From positions 1 through 64,000 of the forward strand of contig NZ_JABACJ020000020.1 of NCBI RefSeq assembly GCF_012524165.2: a stretch of 64,000 nucleotides of DNA, in the 5' to 3' direction. The position numbers and the translations under genes are program-made. This document shows, piece by piece, positions 8,764 through 16,342 of this stretch. Within the stretch, counting starts at the first letter, position 1. The number at the start of each line of letters is the position of its first letter. The DNA comes from Faecalicatena faecalis. Lineage in GTDB: Bacteria > Bacillota > Clostridia > Lachnospirales > Lachnospiraceae. A model generated the notes under the pieces. The model ran no database searches, had not been told where the DNA came from, and saw only the letters and a list, made by a program, of their open reading frames with translations.

Positions 8764-8810
8764 TTCAATAAGCATACCTTATTGACCAATCGTAGTCCAA
8801 TAAGTATGCA
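8764..8810. repeat. 32-bp operator-like repeat, cluster 2
   Basis: A further full unit (8764-8795) and partial unit repeat the cluster-1 sequence about 80 bp downstream. TCAATAAG and CTTATTGA form a perfect 8-bp dyad here, followed by ATCGTAG and CCAATAAGTATG. It may be a second AraC site close to the GH105 ribosome binding site, or a duplicated promoter copy (TTGACC recurs at 8782-8787). Confidence 0.6.
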
Positions 8811-8849
8811 TTAAAATCATTTAGTAATCGATAGGAAAGGAAATCAGGA

Positions 8850-9971
8850 ATGAATATTAAAGAAACAGAACTCAGAAAGAAATTAGATCTGGTAATTGAG
8901 AAGCTTCTGAACCTCGGCGGACCGGATAATGAAAAAGAACTGGAGGAATCCGGCGGGGAAGCAATCGGATTTTTCAAAAGGGATTTTGGAATTAGAGAAT
9001 GGGACTGGCCTCAGGGAGTTGGTCTGTATGGGCTGCTGAAAATCATGCAGTATGACAAGAACGAGGAGTATAAAGAATTCCTGCATGATTGGTTCGTAGA
9101 AAACATGGAGCAGGGACTTCCGTCAAGGAATATCAATACCACTACTCCATTGCTGACACTGGTCGAGCTGAATGAGTACTATCATGACGAGAAGTTCGAA
9201 AAATTATGTCTGGATTGGGCTGACTGGCTGATGAACTGCATTCCGAGGACAAAGGAGGGCGGCTTCCAGCATGTGACAAGTGCCAATGGTGACCGTCAGG
9301 GAGTGCGCCTCAATGAGAATGAAATGTGGATCGATACTTTGTTCATGACAGTTCTCTTCCTGAATAAAATGGGACAGAAATATCAGAATGAAGAATGGAT
9401 CAATGAGGGAATTCACCAGGTACTGATGCACATCAAGTATTTGTATGACAAAGAGAGCGGACTGTTCTATCATGGATGGACTTTTAATGGATACAACAAC
9501 TTCGGTGGAATCTTCTGGTGCCGCGGCAACAGTTGGTTCACTTTGGGAATTCTGGATTATGTAGATATGTTCAAAGGCAGTCTGAATCCAGGTGTGAAGA
9601 CAATCATCATTGATACCTATAAGGCACAGGTAAAAGCACTCAAAAAGCTTCAGGCTCCGAGCGGTCTGTGGCATACTGTGCTGACTGATCCTGACAGTTA
9701 TGAAGAGGTATCCGGGTCCGCTGCAATTGCGACAGGTATCCTGAAAGGTATCCGCTTTGGTATCCTGGATGATTCTTACTTGCCATGTGCAGAAAAAGCA
9801 ATCAAGGGAATCTTAAAGAACATCGATAAGGATGGTACTGTTCTCAATGTATCCGGCGGTACAGGTATGGGAATGGATGCTGACCATTATAAAAATATCC
9901 TGATTGCGCCGATGGCATATGGACAGTCACTCACAATTCTTGCATTGGCAGAGGCACTGCTACATTTATAA
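8850..9971 (+). CDS. Unsaturated rhamnogalacturonyl hydrolase, GH105 (YteR-like)
   Basis: A 373-aa alpha6/alpha6-barrel hydrolase. GH105 landmarks are WDWPQGVGLYGL (51-62), NEMWIDTLFMTVLFL (157-171, with the catalytic Asp at 162), YHGWTFNG, and FWCRGNSWFTLG (222-233). These enzymes remove the 4,5-unsaturated uronic acid left by lyases on rhamnogalacturonan or related oligosaccharides, feeding KduI/KduD. No signal peptide, so it acts in the cytosol on imported fragments. AGGAAAGGAAA is the RBS. It is followed by kduD after a 126-bp leader. Confidence 0.92.
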   Translation: MNIKETELRKKLDLVIEKLLNLGGPDNEKELEESGGEAIGFFKRDFGIREWDWPQGVGLYGLLKIMQYDKNEEYKEFLHDWFVENMEQGLPSRNINTTTPLLTLVELNEYYHDEKFEKLCLDWADWLMNCIPRTKEGGFQHVTSANGDRQGVRLNENEMWIDTLFMTVLFLNKMGQKYQNEEWINEGIHQVLMHIKYLYDKESGLFYHGWTFNGYNNFGGIFWCRGNSWFTLGILDYVDMFKGSLNPGVKTIIIDTYKAQVKALKKLQAPSGLWHTVLTDPDSYEEVSGSAAIATGILKGIRFGILDDSYLPCAEKAIKGILKNIDKDGTVLNVSGGTGMGMDADHYKNILIAPMAYGQSLTILALAEALLHL

Positions 9972-9996
9972 TCAGTGTGAAGTTTTTTAGGAACAA

Positions 9997-10067
9997 GCGG
10001 TAAAAAACGGTCATGGGCAAGTATTGCAATTGTTTGAGCGTCCGCTTTACAAACGTTTTCTTACCGC
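9997..10067 (+). promoter_or_regulatory. Leader hairpin and cre-like box upstream of kduD
   Basis: GCGGTAAAAAACG (9997-10009) can pair with CGTTTTCTTACCGC (10054-10067) with one bulge. TACAAACGTTTTCT at 10048-10061 resembles a CcpA cre box (12 of 14 positions by eye). No T-run follows, so this is not an obvious terminator. Carbon catabolite control of kduD is a possibility only. Confidence 0.35.
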
Positions 10068-10097
10068 AACCAAGAGATATTATAGGAGGAAAAATAA

Positions 10098-10901
10098 ATG
10101 AGTATTTTAAACAGTTTTTCATTGGAAGGAAAAGTTGCGCTGGTAACAGGCGGAGCTTATGGAATTGGGTTTGCCATTGCAGAGGCATATGCAAAGGCAG
10201 GAGCAAAGATTGCATTTAACTGCAGAAGCCAAGAGCACATGGACAAGGCACTTGCAGATTACGAGGCAAAGGGTATTGACGCAAAAGGTTATATCTGTGA
10301 TGTGACCGATGAGGCACAGGTCGCAGATATGGTTGCTTCTATTAAAAAGGAACTTGGTATCATCGATATTTTGGTAAATAATGCAGGAATCATCAAACGT
10401 ATTCCTATGACAGATATGAGCGTAGAAGAATTCCGCCAGGTAATCGATATTGACCTGAATGCACCATTTATCATGTCCAAGGCTGTTCTTCCAGATATGA
10501 TTGAAAAAGGTCATGGAAAAATCATTAACATCTGCTCCATGATGAGTGAACTGGGACGTGAGACTGTATCTGCTTATGCAGCAGCTAAGGGCGGTCTCAA
10601 GATGCTGACAAAGAATATCTGTTCTGAATATGGGGAGTACAATATCCAGTGTAACGGTATTGGACCTGGATATATTGCAACACCACAGACAGCACCTCTT
10701 AGAGAGACACAGGAGGATGGAAGCAGACATCCATTCGATCAGTTCATCATCTCCAAGACACCAGCAGCACGCTGGGGAAATCCAGAAGATCTGATGGGAC
10801 CGGCTATCTTTCTTGCTTCAGATGCTTCCGATTTTGTCAATGGACAGATACTGTACGTAGATGGAGGAATCCTGGCATATATCGGAAAACAACCCAAATA
10901 A
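10098..10901 (+). CDS. kduD: 2-dehydro-3-deoxy-D-gluconate 5-dehydrogenase KduD (SDR)
   Basis: A 267-aa short-chain dehydrogenase. TGGAYGIG (17-24) binds the nucleotide, NNAG is at 94-97, and the catalytic Tyr160 and Lys164 are in SAYAAAKGG. KduD (or streptococcal DhuD) reduces 2,5-diketo-3-deoxygluconate to KDG with NAD(P)H. The C-terminus SDFVNGQILYVDGGILAYIGKQP is typical of KduD. A strong TAGGAGG sits 10 nt before the ATG. Downstream lies the 800-bp hairpin block. Confidence 0.9.
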   Translation: MSILNSFSLEGKVALVTGGAYGIGFAIAEAYAKAGAKIAFNCRSQEHMDKALADYEAKGIDAKGYICDVTDEAQVADMVASIKKELGIIDILVNNAGIIKRIPMTDMSVEEFRQVIDIDLNAPFIMSKAVLPDMIEKGHGKIINICSMMSELGRETVSAYAAAKGGLKMLTKNICSEYGEYNIQCNGIGPGYIATPQTAPLRETQEDGSRHPFDQFIISKTPAARWGNPEDLMGPAIFLASDASDFVNGQILYVDGGILAYIGKQPK

Positions 10902-10932
10902 AAAGACGTAGTGACGAGCTTTAGTCTCGGAA

Positions 10933-11250
10933 CGGATGGGGAGGACGCCAAATGAAACGGGGGACCGGGAGCCTGCTGACCTGTGATGTCGTTTCAAAAT
11001 CCGACCGCTTGACGAAGATGTACTAATGGCCCAGTAGGCACTCAGAAGGACAGACCCGGGATGCGGTGAAAAAAATCGATATTTTTTCACCGCATCCCGG
11101 GATGAAAATTGATTTTGGAGAATCAATTTTCATTCCTTCTGGGTACCTACTGGGCCACAAGTACATCTAATCGTCCGCTTTAAGGACTTTCGAAACGACA
11201 TCACAGGTCAGCAGACTCCCGGCCCCCGTTTCATTTGGCTTGGTGCATCC
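10933..11250. repeat. Giant branched hairpin A (part of a three-hairpin array)
   Basis: The left arm 10948-10995 pairs with 11192-11238 with one mismatch and one bulged base; both arms contain AAACGGGGG/CCCCCGTTT and TGACCTGTGATGTCGTTTC/GAAACGACATCACAGGTCA. The stem continues inward through AGATGTACT/AGTACATCT, GGCCCAGTAGG/CCTACTGGGCC and CAGAAGG/CCTTCTG. At the top are two side-by-side hairpins: 11055-11101 (20-bp arms starting CCCGGGATGCGGTGAAAAAA) and 11102-11133 (13-bp arms ATGAAAATTGATT). No protein is encoded. It is either a structured RNA or a folded DNA element. Confidence 0.85.
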
Positions 11251-11426
11251 AGACGGTCGGAAAAGCTGTTACTAAGGCAGCCACCCAACTGAAGCAGCGT
11301 ATTCATTCGAAGAGGGGGGAGTGGTCAGGAGAGTTCATATTGTTATAGAAGTGAAGTTCACTCTTTATCGAGTAAATACGCTTTTCAGGTATGCGGGCCC
11401 CTTAGTAACATTTTTCTGACGTTTGG
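11249..11426. repeat. Long hairpin B (middle of the three-hairpin array)
   Basis: The left arm 11249-11277 (ends TGTTACTAAGG) pairs with 11400-11426 (starts CCTTAGTAACA) over about 25 positions with two G-T pairs and small bulges. Inside, AGCGTATT (11296-11303) pairs with AATACGCT (11375-11382) and a small AGTG/CACT hairpin lies near 11350-11362. It abuts hairpin A without a gap and is 9 bp from hairpin C. Confidence 0.75.
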
Positions 11427-11435
11427 ATGAGTCAG

Positions 11436-11726
11436 CTGAGGAAGATATGGAGGGTGATCGGCCCTGCCTGTGCCCCTGGTGGTTCCAAACCCATAAAGAC
11501 CGTGTTAGAAAACGTTACAGAAAAAATGAGGAAAAGGAAGGTCGGAATTAGGCGTTCAGCGCCTAATTGCGTGCCATACTTGCTGAGAAATCATCCAGAT
11601 TTCTCAGCATATATGGCAGTGCCTTTCTTTTCCTCATTTTTACTGTTACATTTTCTTCACGGACGGTAAGGGTTTGGAACCAACAGGGGCACAGGCAGGG
11701 CCGATTACCCTCCATATCTTCCTCAG
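11436..11726. repeat. Giant branched hairpin C (57-bp near-perfect outer stem)
   Basis: Bases 11436-11492 are complementary to 11670-11726 at 55 of 57 positions, plus one G-T pair and one G-A mismatch. The stem runs on through CCGTG/CACGG, GTTACAG/CTGTTAC and AAAAATGAGGAAAAG/CTTTTCCTCATTTTT. The apex again carries two side-by-side hairpins: ATTAGGCG/CGCCTAAT (about 11547-11569) and TGCCATA..TGCTGAGAAATC with its complement (about 11572-11617). This is the same two-headed plan as hairpin A with unrelated sequence. Open frames across it are by-products of the palindrome. Confidence 0.85.
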
Positions 11727-11767
11727 CGTCCCTATATAATCTAAAAACTGTTACTCCTTCCCCCGCT

Positions 11768-12682
11768 TCAGCGTTCGAATTGGGCGTATTTTTTGGGGGA
11801 TATCCCCACTGCCTTTGTAAAGGCTTTCAGGAAGTTGCTGTAGTCATTGAATCCACACATTGGGCAGACATCGGTTACGGAATATCCCTCTGCGAGCAGA
11901 GCCTTAGCGTGTGTGATTCGTTTGGCGGTGATATAACGGTTGATGGTAGTTCCGGTCTCAGTCTTAAAGATCTTGCAGAGATAGGAGGGGCTTAGGTAAA
12001 AGTGGGAAGCAAGGTTCTGAATCGTCAGCTCTTCTGTCAGATTTTGGTTCACGTAGGACAGAATCGCGTCAATCTGTGTGTGACGTGAGGTAGTATTCTT
12101 TTCAAGGTCCCCATCCTTTTCGGCTGCATGGACAGCTTCGTCTAAAGAACCTTCCGAAGTCTCCGACTGGATGTTACGTGTATAAAAAATTTTATTTAAA
12201 AATGTCATCAATTCCAGGAATAGTGCATGTTCCAGAATATCTTGTCCAAATGTCCCTACATCTCTGAGTTTATGGATATAATAGAGAAAACGGTTTTGCT
12301 CATCAGCGGTTAGAGAAATCTTATGGCCGCCCGCATGTTCACGGCTGGAAAAACAGTAGTTCAGGTCCGTCTGCTGGCTGCAGCAGCTTTTCAGATAATC
12401 CGGGTAAATGGAGAGGATGATTCGTTCATGGGTCACACTATCAATTTGTGACAGGTAGTGGCTTTCATATTGGTTGATGAAAAAAAGGTCCCCGGGTCTG
12501 AAATCATAGAAGCGGTTATCAATCAAGAACTGTTTTCCACCGGAAATGGAATAGTAGATTTCATAACAGTCATGGATATGGATTTTCATCGGTTTTTCAT
12601 CATTATATAAATGAGCTGCAGCGAAGCGCTGTGTATTCAGACAAGATTCAATGGCGTCCTGACATGAAGTATGGATCAGCAT
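11768..12682 (-). CDS. AraC-family transcriptional regulator
   Basis: A 304-aa AraC regulator: sensor domain with IHIHDCYEIYYSISGGKQFLI and FRPGDLFFINQYESH (about residues 30-80), then a variable linker, and two HTH motifs at the C-terminus (TIQNLASHFYLSPSYLCKIFK; VTDVCPMCGFNDYSNFLKAFTK in pieces). The ATG at 12680-12682 follows AAAGGAGG at 8 nt, so the longer open frame to 12784 is not used. It is divergent from the kdgA-kdgK pair and probably controls it. Its 3' end points into the hairpin array. Confidence 0.88.
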   Translation of the reverse strand: MLIHTSCQDAIESCLNTQRFAAAHLYNDEKPMKIHIHDCYEIYYSISGGKQFLIDNRFYDFRPGDLFFINQYESHYLSQIDSVTHERIILSIYPDYLKSCCSQQTDLNYCFSSREHAGGHKISLTADEQNRFLYYIHKLRDVGTFGQDILEHALFLELMTFLNKIFYTRNIQSETSEGSLDEAVHAAEKDGDLEKNTTSRHTQIDAILSYVNQNLTEELTIQNLASHFYLSPSYLCKIFKTETGTTINRYITAKRITHAKALLAEGYSVTDVCPMCGFNDYSNFLKAFTKAVGISPKKYAQFER

Positions 12683-12827
12683 AGCTTTACCTCCTTTTGC
12701 TATCAAGTATAACATGTCCGTCAAGCGGATGAAAACAGCAGAAAATGAAAAAAATAATCCCGGGAGGTTTTTTGCGAATGGCATGAGTGAACAGTAACAA
12801 ATTTTCGAGATATTTTGGATAAACAGG

Positions 12828-12855
12828 TTGACAACGAGGGCGAAAAGAGTATAAT
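12828..12855 (+). promoter_or_regulatory. Promoter of kdgA-kdgK
   Basis: TTGACA (12828-12833), a 16-nt spacer and TATAAT (12850-12855) give two perfect hexamers, 117 bp upstream of kdgA. Confidence 0.75.
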
Positions 12856-12870
12856 AAAAAACATAAGAGG

Positions 12871-12903
12871 TTCATAATATGGAATATAGTTCCATAATAT
12901 GAA
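12871..12903. promoter_or_regulatory. 33-bp palindromic operator downstream of the kdgA promoter
   Basis: TTCATAATATGGAA and TTCCATAATATGAA are 14-bp arms (13 of 14 complementary) around a TATAG centre. The site starts about 15 bp after the -10 box, where a bound repressor would block elongation or clearance. The TGGAA/TTCCA core suits an IclR-type dimer, so KdgR is the prime candidate (inference). Confidence 0.65.
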
Positions 12904-12971
12904 ATGATGAACAGGCAAGACGAGCAGAAAAGTAATCCGCAAATATTAGAAATCAAAAAAGGAGAACAGTT

Positions 12972-13931
12972 ATGAACGAAGTATTAGAGAAGATTCAGAA
13001 GATAGGACTTGTACCAGTTGTAGTACTTGAGGATGCAAAGGATGCAGCACCTTTGGCAAAGGCACTGTGTGAAGGCGGACTTCCATGTGCAGAGGTGACA
13101 TTCAGAACTGCAGCAGCCGAAGAGTCTATCCGTATCATGGCATCTGAATTCCCGGAGATGCTGGTAGGAGCAGGGACTGTACTGACAACAGAGCAGGTAG
13201 ACCGTGCAGTGGCAGCGGGCGCGAAGTTTATCGTAAGCCCTGGACTGAATCCTAAGGTCGTAAAGTATTGTATCGAAAAAGGGGTGCCGGTCACACCGGG
13301 AACCTCCAATCCAAGTGATGTTGAGCAGGCACTCGAATTAGGCTTAGATGTTGTGAAGTTCTTCCCGGCAGAGGCGTCAGGCGGACTGAACATGATCAAA
13401 TCCATGGCAGCCCCATATACGAACCTTAAGTTCATGCCGACAGGCGGAATCAACGCAAAGAACTTGAATGAGTACCTTGCGTTTCCGAAGATTCTCGCAT
13501 GCGGCGGAAGCTGGATGGTAAAGGGAGACCTTGTTAAGGCTGGGAAGTTCGATGAGATTACAGCACTGACAAGAGAGGCAGTGATGAAGATGCTTGGTTT
13601 TGAGCTGAAGCACATCGGTATCAATTGTGCAGATGAAGATGAGGCGGAGAAGACAGCAGGAGCATTTGCAGGAATGTTCGGACTGGAGAAGGTAAGCGGC
13701 AACAGCTCTGTATTTGCAGGAACTATGGTAGAAGCAATGAAGAGCCCATTCAAGGGAGCGAACGGACATATTGCAATTGCAACGAACAGCGTAGACCGTG
13801 CAGTGAACTACCTGGAATCTCAGAACGTAGAATTTGATTATGATACAGCAAAATATAAAGATGGAAGAATGACCGTGATTTACATGAAAAACGAAATCGG
13901 TGGATTTGCAGTACATCTGGTACAGAAATAA
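12972..13931 (+). CDS. kdgA: KDPG aldolase fused to a C-terminal VOC (glyoxalase-like) domain
   Basis: A 319-aa protein. Residues 1-210 are a class I KDPG/KHG aldolase: EVTFRT with E41, GAGTVLT (67-73), and the Schiff-base lysine K129 in VVKFFPAE, then PTGGI. It splits KDPG to pyruvate and glyceraldehyde-3-phosphate. Residues 212-319 form an extra VOC domain (LKHIGINCADEDEAEKTAGAF ... GHIAIAT ... GFAVHLVQK) absent from the usual 200-aa enzyme. The role of the added domain is unknown; it may help bind or process a related sugar acid. AAAAGGAGAAC is the RBS. It is co-oriented with kdgK 60 bp downstream. Confidence 0.9.
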   Translation: MNEVLEKIQKIGLVPVVVLEDAKDAAPLAKALCEGGLPCAEVTFRTAAAEESIRIMASEFPEMLVGAGTVLTTEQVDRAVAAGAKFIVSPGLNPKVVKYCIEKGVPVTPGTSNPSDVEQALELGLDVVKFFPAEASGGLNMIKSMAAPYTNLKFMPTGGINAKNLNEYLAFPKILACGGSWMVKGDLVKAGKFDEITALTREAVMKMLGFELKHIGINCADEDEAEKTAGAFAGMFGLEKVSGNSSVFAGTMVEAMKSPFKGANGHIAIATNSVDRAVNYLESQNVEFDYDTAKYKDGRMTVIYMKNEIGGFAVHLVQK

Positions 13932-13991
13932 GAAGCAACAAAATAAAAATTAAAATAAGAATTTTAGGATCAAAGCGGAGGATTACAGATC

Positions 13992-15017
13992 ATGAGTAAG
14001 AAAGTCATTACATTTGGTGAAATCATGTTAAGACTGGCACCGGAAGGATATTATCGTTTCGTACAGGCAGAGACATTGGGAGCGACCTATGGCGGAGGAG
14101 AGGCAAATGTAGCAGTTTCTCTGGCTAACTATGGATTTGATGCAAAGTTTGTTACGAAGCTGCCAAAGCACGAGATTGGGCAGGCAGCAGTGAACTCCCT
14201 GAGAAGATATGGAGTAGATACCTCTTACATCGCACGCGGCGGTGACAGAGTGGGAATCTATTTCCTGGAGAAGGGTGCATCCCAGAGACCATCCAAAGTA
14301 ATTTATGACCGTGCAGGTTCTTCTATTTACACTGCATCAAAGGAAGACTTTAATTGGAAAGAGATTTTTGATGGAGCAGAGTGGTTCCACTTTACAGGAA
14401 TTACACCGGCGCTCAACGATGGTGTTGCTGAGATCTGTCTGGATGCATGTAAAGCTGCAAAGGAAGCAGGGGTCAAGATTTCTTGTGACCTGAACTACAG
14501 AAACAAGCTGTGGAGCAAAGAGAAAGCTGGTCAGGTAATGGGCGAGCTGTGTAAATATGTAGATGTCTGCATTGCGAACGAAGAGGATGCAGCAGATGTA
14601 TTCGGTATCCACGCGGCCAATACAGATGTTACAGCAGGAGAAGTAAATCACGAAGGTTACAAGGATGTTGCAAAACAGCTCGCTGACCGCTTCGGATTTG
14701 AGAAAGTGGCAATTACACTGCGTGAGTCCCTTTCTGCAAATGATAACAACTGGTCTGCAATGTTATATGATGGAACTGATTATTATTTCAGCAAGAAATA
14801 CAAGATGCATATCGTTGACCGTGTAGGCGGCGGAGACAGCTTTGGAGGCGGATTAATCGCTGCATCCTTAAGTGGATATGATCCACAGGCTACTATCGAA
14901 TTTGCAGTTGCTGCATCTTGTCTGAAACACTCCATCGAGGGTGACTTTAATATGGTATCAATGGACGAAGTCGCAAAACTGGCCGGAGGAGATGCTTCCG
15001 GACGTGTCCAGAGATAA
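13992..15017 (+). CDS. kdgK: 2-keto-3-deoxygluconate kinase (PfkB family)
   Basis: A 341-aa ribokinase-family kinase. It has the N-terminal FGEIMLRLAPEG, the GGGEANVAVSLANYG substrate loop (about 34-48), and the C-terminal DRVGGGDSFGGGL with the catalytic Asp. KdgK phosphorylates KDG to KDPG, the substrate of the upstream aldolase. AGCGGAGG precedes the ATG. A hairpin at 15045-15083 follows the gene. Other PfkB sugar kinases are possible on motif alone, but the position beside kdgA makes the assignment strong. Confidence 0.92.
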   Translation: MSKKVITFGEIMLRLAPEGYYRFVQAETLGATYGGGEANVAVSLANYGFDAKFVTKLPKHEIGQAAVNSLRRYGVDTSYIARGGDRVGIYFLEKGASQRPSKVIYDRAGSSIYTASKEDFNWKEIFDGAEWFHFTGITPALNDGVAEICLDACKAAKEAGVKISCDLNYRNKLWSKEKAGQVMGELCKYVDVCIANEEDAADVFGIHAANTDVTAGEVNHEGYKDVAKQLADRFGFEKVAITLRESLSANDNNWSAMLYDGTDYYFSKKYKMHIVDRVGGGDSFGGGLIAASLSGYDPQATIEFAVAASCLKHSIEGDFNMVSMDEVAKLAGGDASGRVQR

Positions 15018-15044
15018 GATAGAGAATCTCATTTTGCCAATTTA

Positions 15045-15083
15045 GGATATGGCTGTCACATTTTTGTGGCAGCCATATTCTGT
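15045..15083 (+). terminator. Terminator after kdgK
   Basis: ATATGGCTGTCACA pairs with TGTGGCAGCCATAT around a T-rich loop, followed by TCTGTTAT. It marks the end of the uronate locus. Confidence 0.7.
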
Positions 15084-15365
15084 TATATGGAATCCATCAC
15101 CTCACCCCAATAAGCAAAAGGGTAAGCGGCATCACAGCGACAGATAGTTTTACTGGCTGCTTTTGCGCATGTAGGTTGAAATGAGCTGTGAACAGTAATG
15201 ACGAAGAAGCACAGAAAATAATAAATAAGAAAACAATAAATAAGAAAACAACTTTCTATTTTTATATAAATATAGTAAACTGAATGCAGGAAAAAAGAGT
15301 TATAATTGGACATAGAATAGAAGATATTGAGGGATAGAACAGCAGCAGAAAGGGAATAGACCGGC
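15084..15365. other. Intergenic stretch without an assignable gene
   Basis: About 280 bp of AT-rich sequence between the kdgK terminator and the GGDEF gene. The only pattern seen is a perfect 15-bp tandem repeat (ATAAATAAGAAAACA, 15221-15250). A minus-strand open frame here lacks an RBS and looks random. Confidence 0.6.
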
Positions 15366-16301
15366 ATGGATGAATTAAAACAGTATCAGGAAAGACTACA
15401 TATCGCATTGACCGCTGCTAAAATCTGTATTTTTGAAGTGGATATTACTAAGCAGTTATATACATTCTTTGAAAATGCAGAGGCAATCTTCGGTGTGTCA
15501 GATGATACGATTTTAAAAGCAGTTCAGCCCTACAGCACATTGGAACCGGAAGCATACCGCGTGGCAGTGAGTTCTTATTTTTCTCATCCTGACGATGGAG
15601 AAGTGATTGCGGATGCTTTTGAGCATATCTTAAAAGGTGACCCGGTCACCTACGAGGCACGGATGAAAGCAGGAGATTCAGAATTTATCTGGTGCAGGCT
15701 CCATATGACTCCTATCATAGAGAATGGGAAGTCTGTGAGGATGATAGGGGTCATTACGGATATCAGTGACATTAAAAAAAGGACGGACAGTTTGGAGCGG
15801 GCCGTTTTCAGGGATAGTTTTACAGGCCTTTATAATAAAAAATATACAATCTCATTGATTGACCGCATGCTGAAAAAAGAGGGGAATTTGCAGCATGCCC
15901 TCATTATCGTAGATATAGATAATTTTAAAAGGTTTAATGACACTTATGGCCATCATGAGGGCGATAAGATCATTGAGGGAGTATCCCGACAGATCAAGAA
16001 TACCTTCAGAAAAGAGGATATTGCGGGCAGATTCGGCGGTGATGAGTTTATCATGCTTGTTCGGGATATCGCTGACAGTGAGAGACTGCGTGAGAAATTG
16101 CAGGGGCTGACATATTTCACAGTTGACGGGGTGTCCTGTACCAACAGTATAGGTGTTTCCCTGTTTCCACAGGACGGAGAAGACTTCCAGGAACTTTTTA
16201 AACGGGCAGATGCAGCACTGTACAACGCGAAGGTACAGAAGGAGAAGTTTATGTTTTACACAGAAATACAGGAACAGGCAGAGAATAAGGCAGCAGAGTA
16301 A
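15366..16301 (+). CDS. PAS-GGDEF diguanylate cyclase
   Basis: A 311-aa soluble protein. Residues about 10-130 form a PAS domain (ICIFEVDITKQLYTFFENAE ... WCRLHMTPIIENGKSVRMIGVITDIS in pieces), followed by a GGDEF domain with an intact GRFGGDEF active site and a product-inhibition RxxD (RKED) five residues before it. It should make c-di-GMP from GTP. No transmembrane segment is visible. It ends 41 bp before the response regulator gene, so it is probably co-transcribed with a BceRS-type system. Confidence 0.9.
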   Translation: MDELKQYQERLHIALTAAKICIFEVDITKQLYTFFENAEAIFGVSDDTILKAVQPYSTLEPEAYRVAVSSYFSHPDDGEVIADAFEHILKGDPVTYEARMKAGDSEFIWCRLHMTPIIENGKSVRMIGVITDISDIKKRTDSLERAVFRDSFTGLYNKKYTISLIDRMLKKEGNLQHALIIVDIDNFKRFNDTYGHHEGDKIIEGVSRQIKNTFRKEDIAGRFGGDEFIMLVRDIADSERLREKLQGLTYFTVDGVSCTNSIGVSLFPQDGEDFQELFKRADAALYNAKVQKEKFMFYTEIQEQAENKAAE

Positions 16302-16342
16302 AAGACAGGGAACTTAGAGAATGCAGGGGAATGGAGGATACC

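Noticed and set aside
8620..8810. CRISPR array
   Set aside because: The 32-bp units are directly adjacent without unique spacers, only a few copies exist, and no cas gene is present.
10119..10730. Antisense 203-aa frame opposite kduD
   Set aside because: Cys-rich shadow; the sense strand encodes a full SDR enzyme.
10933..11726. Retron, group II intron or insertion sequence as explanation of the hairpin array
   Set aside because: There is no reverse transcriptase, transposase or maturase gene, no recognisable domain V, and I saw no target-site duplication at the edges. A non-autonomous element remains open.
10933..11726. Plain intrinsic terminators for kduD and araC
   Set aside because: Stems are far too long and branched and are not followed by T-runs.
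11427..11995. Overlapping open frames of 80 and 142 aa within hairpin C and beyond
   Set aside because: They lie in palindromic sequence, lack sensible ribosome binding sites, and one runs antisense into the araC gene. Base pairing explains the openness.
12995..13753. Antisense 252-aa frame opposite the KDPG aldolase
   Set aside because: Ser/Ala/Pro-rich shadow of a real, well-recognised gene.
15083..15367. Minus-strand 94-aa frame between kdgK and the GGDEF gene
   Set aside because: No RBS, low-complexity AT-rich start, overlaps a tandem repeat; no recognisable motif.
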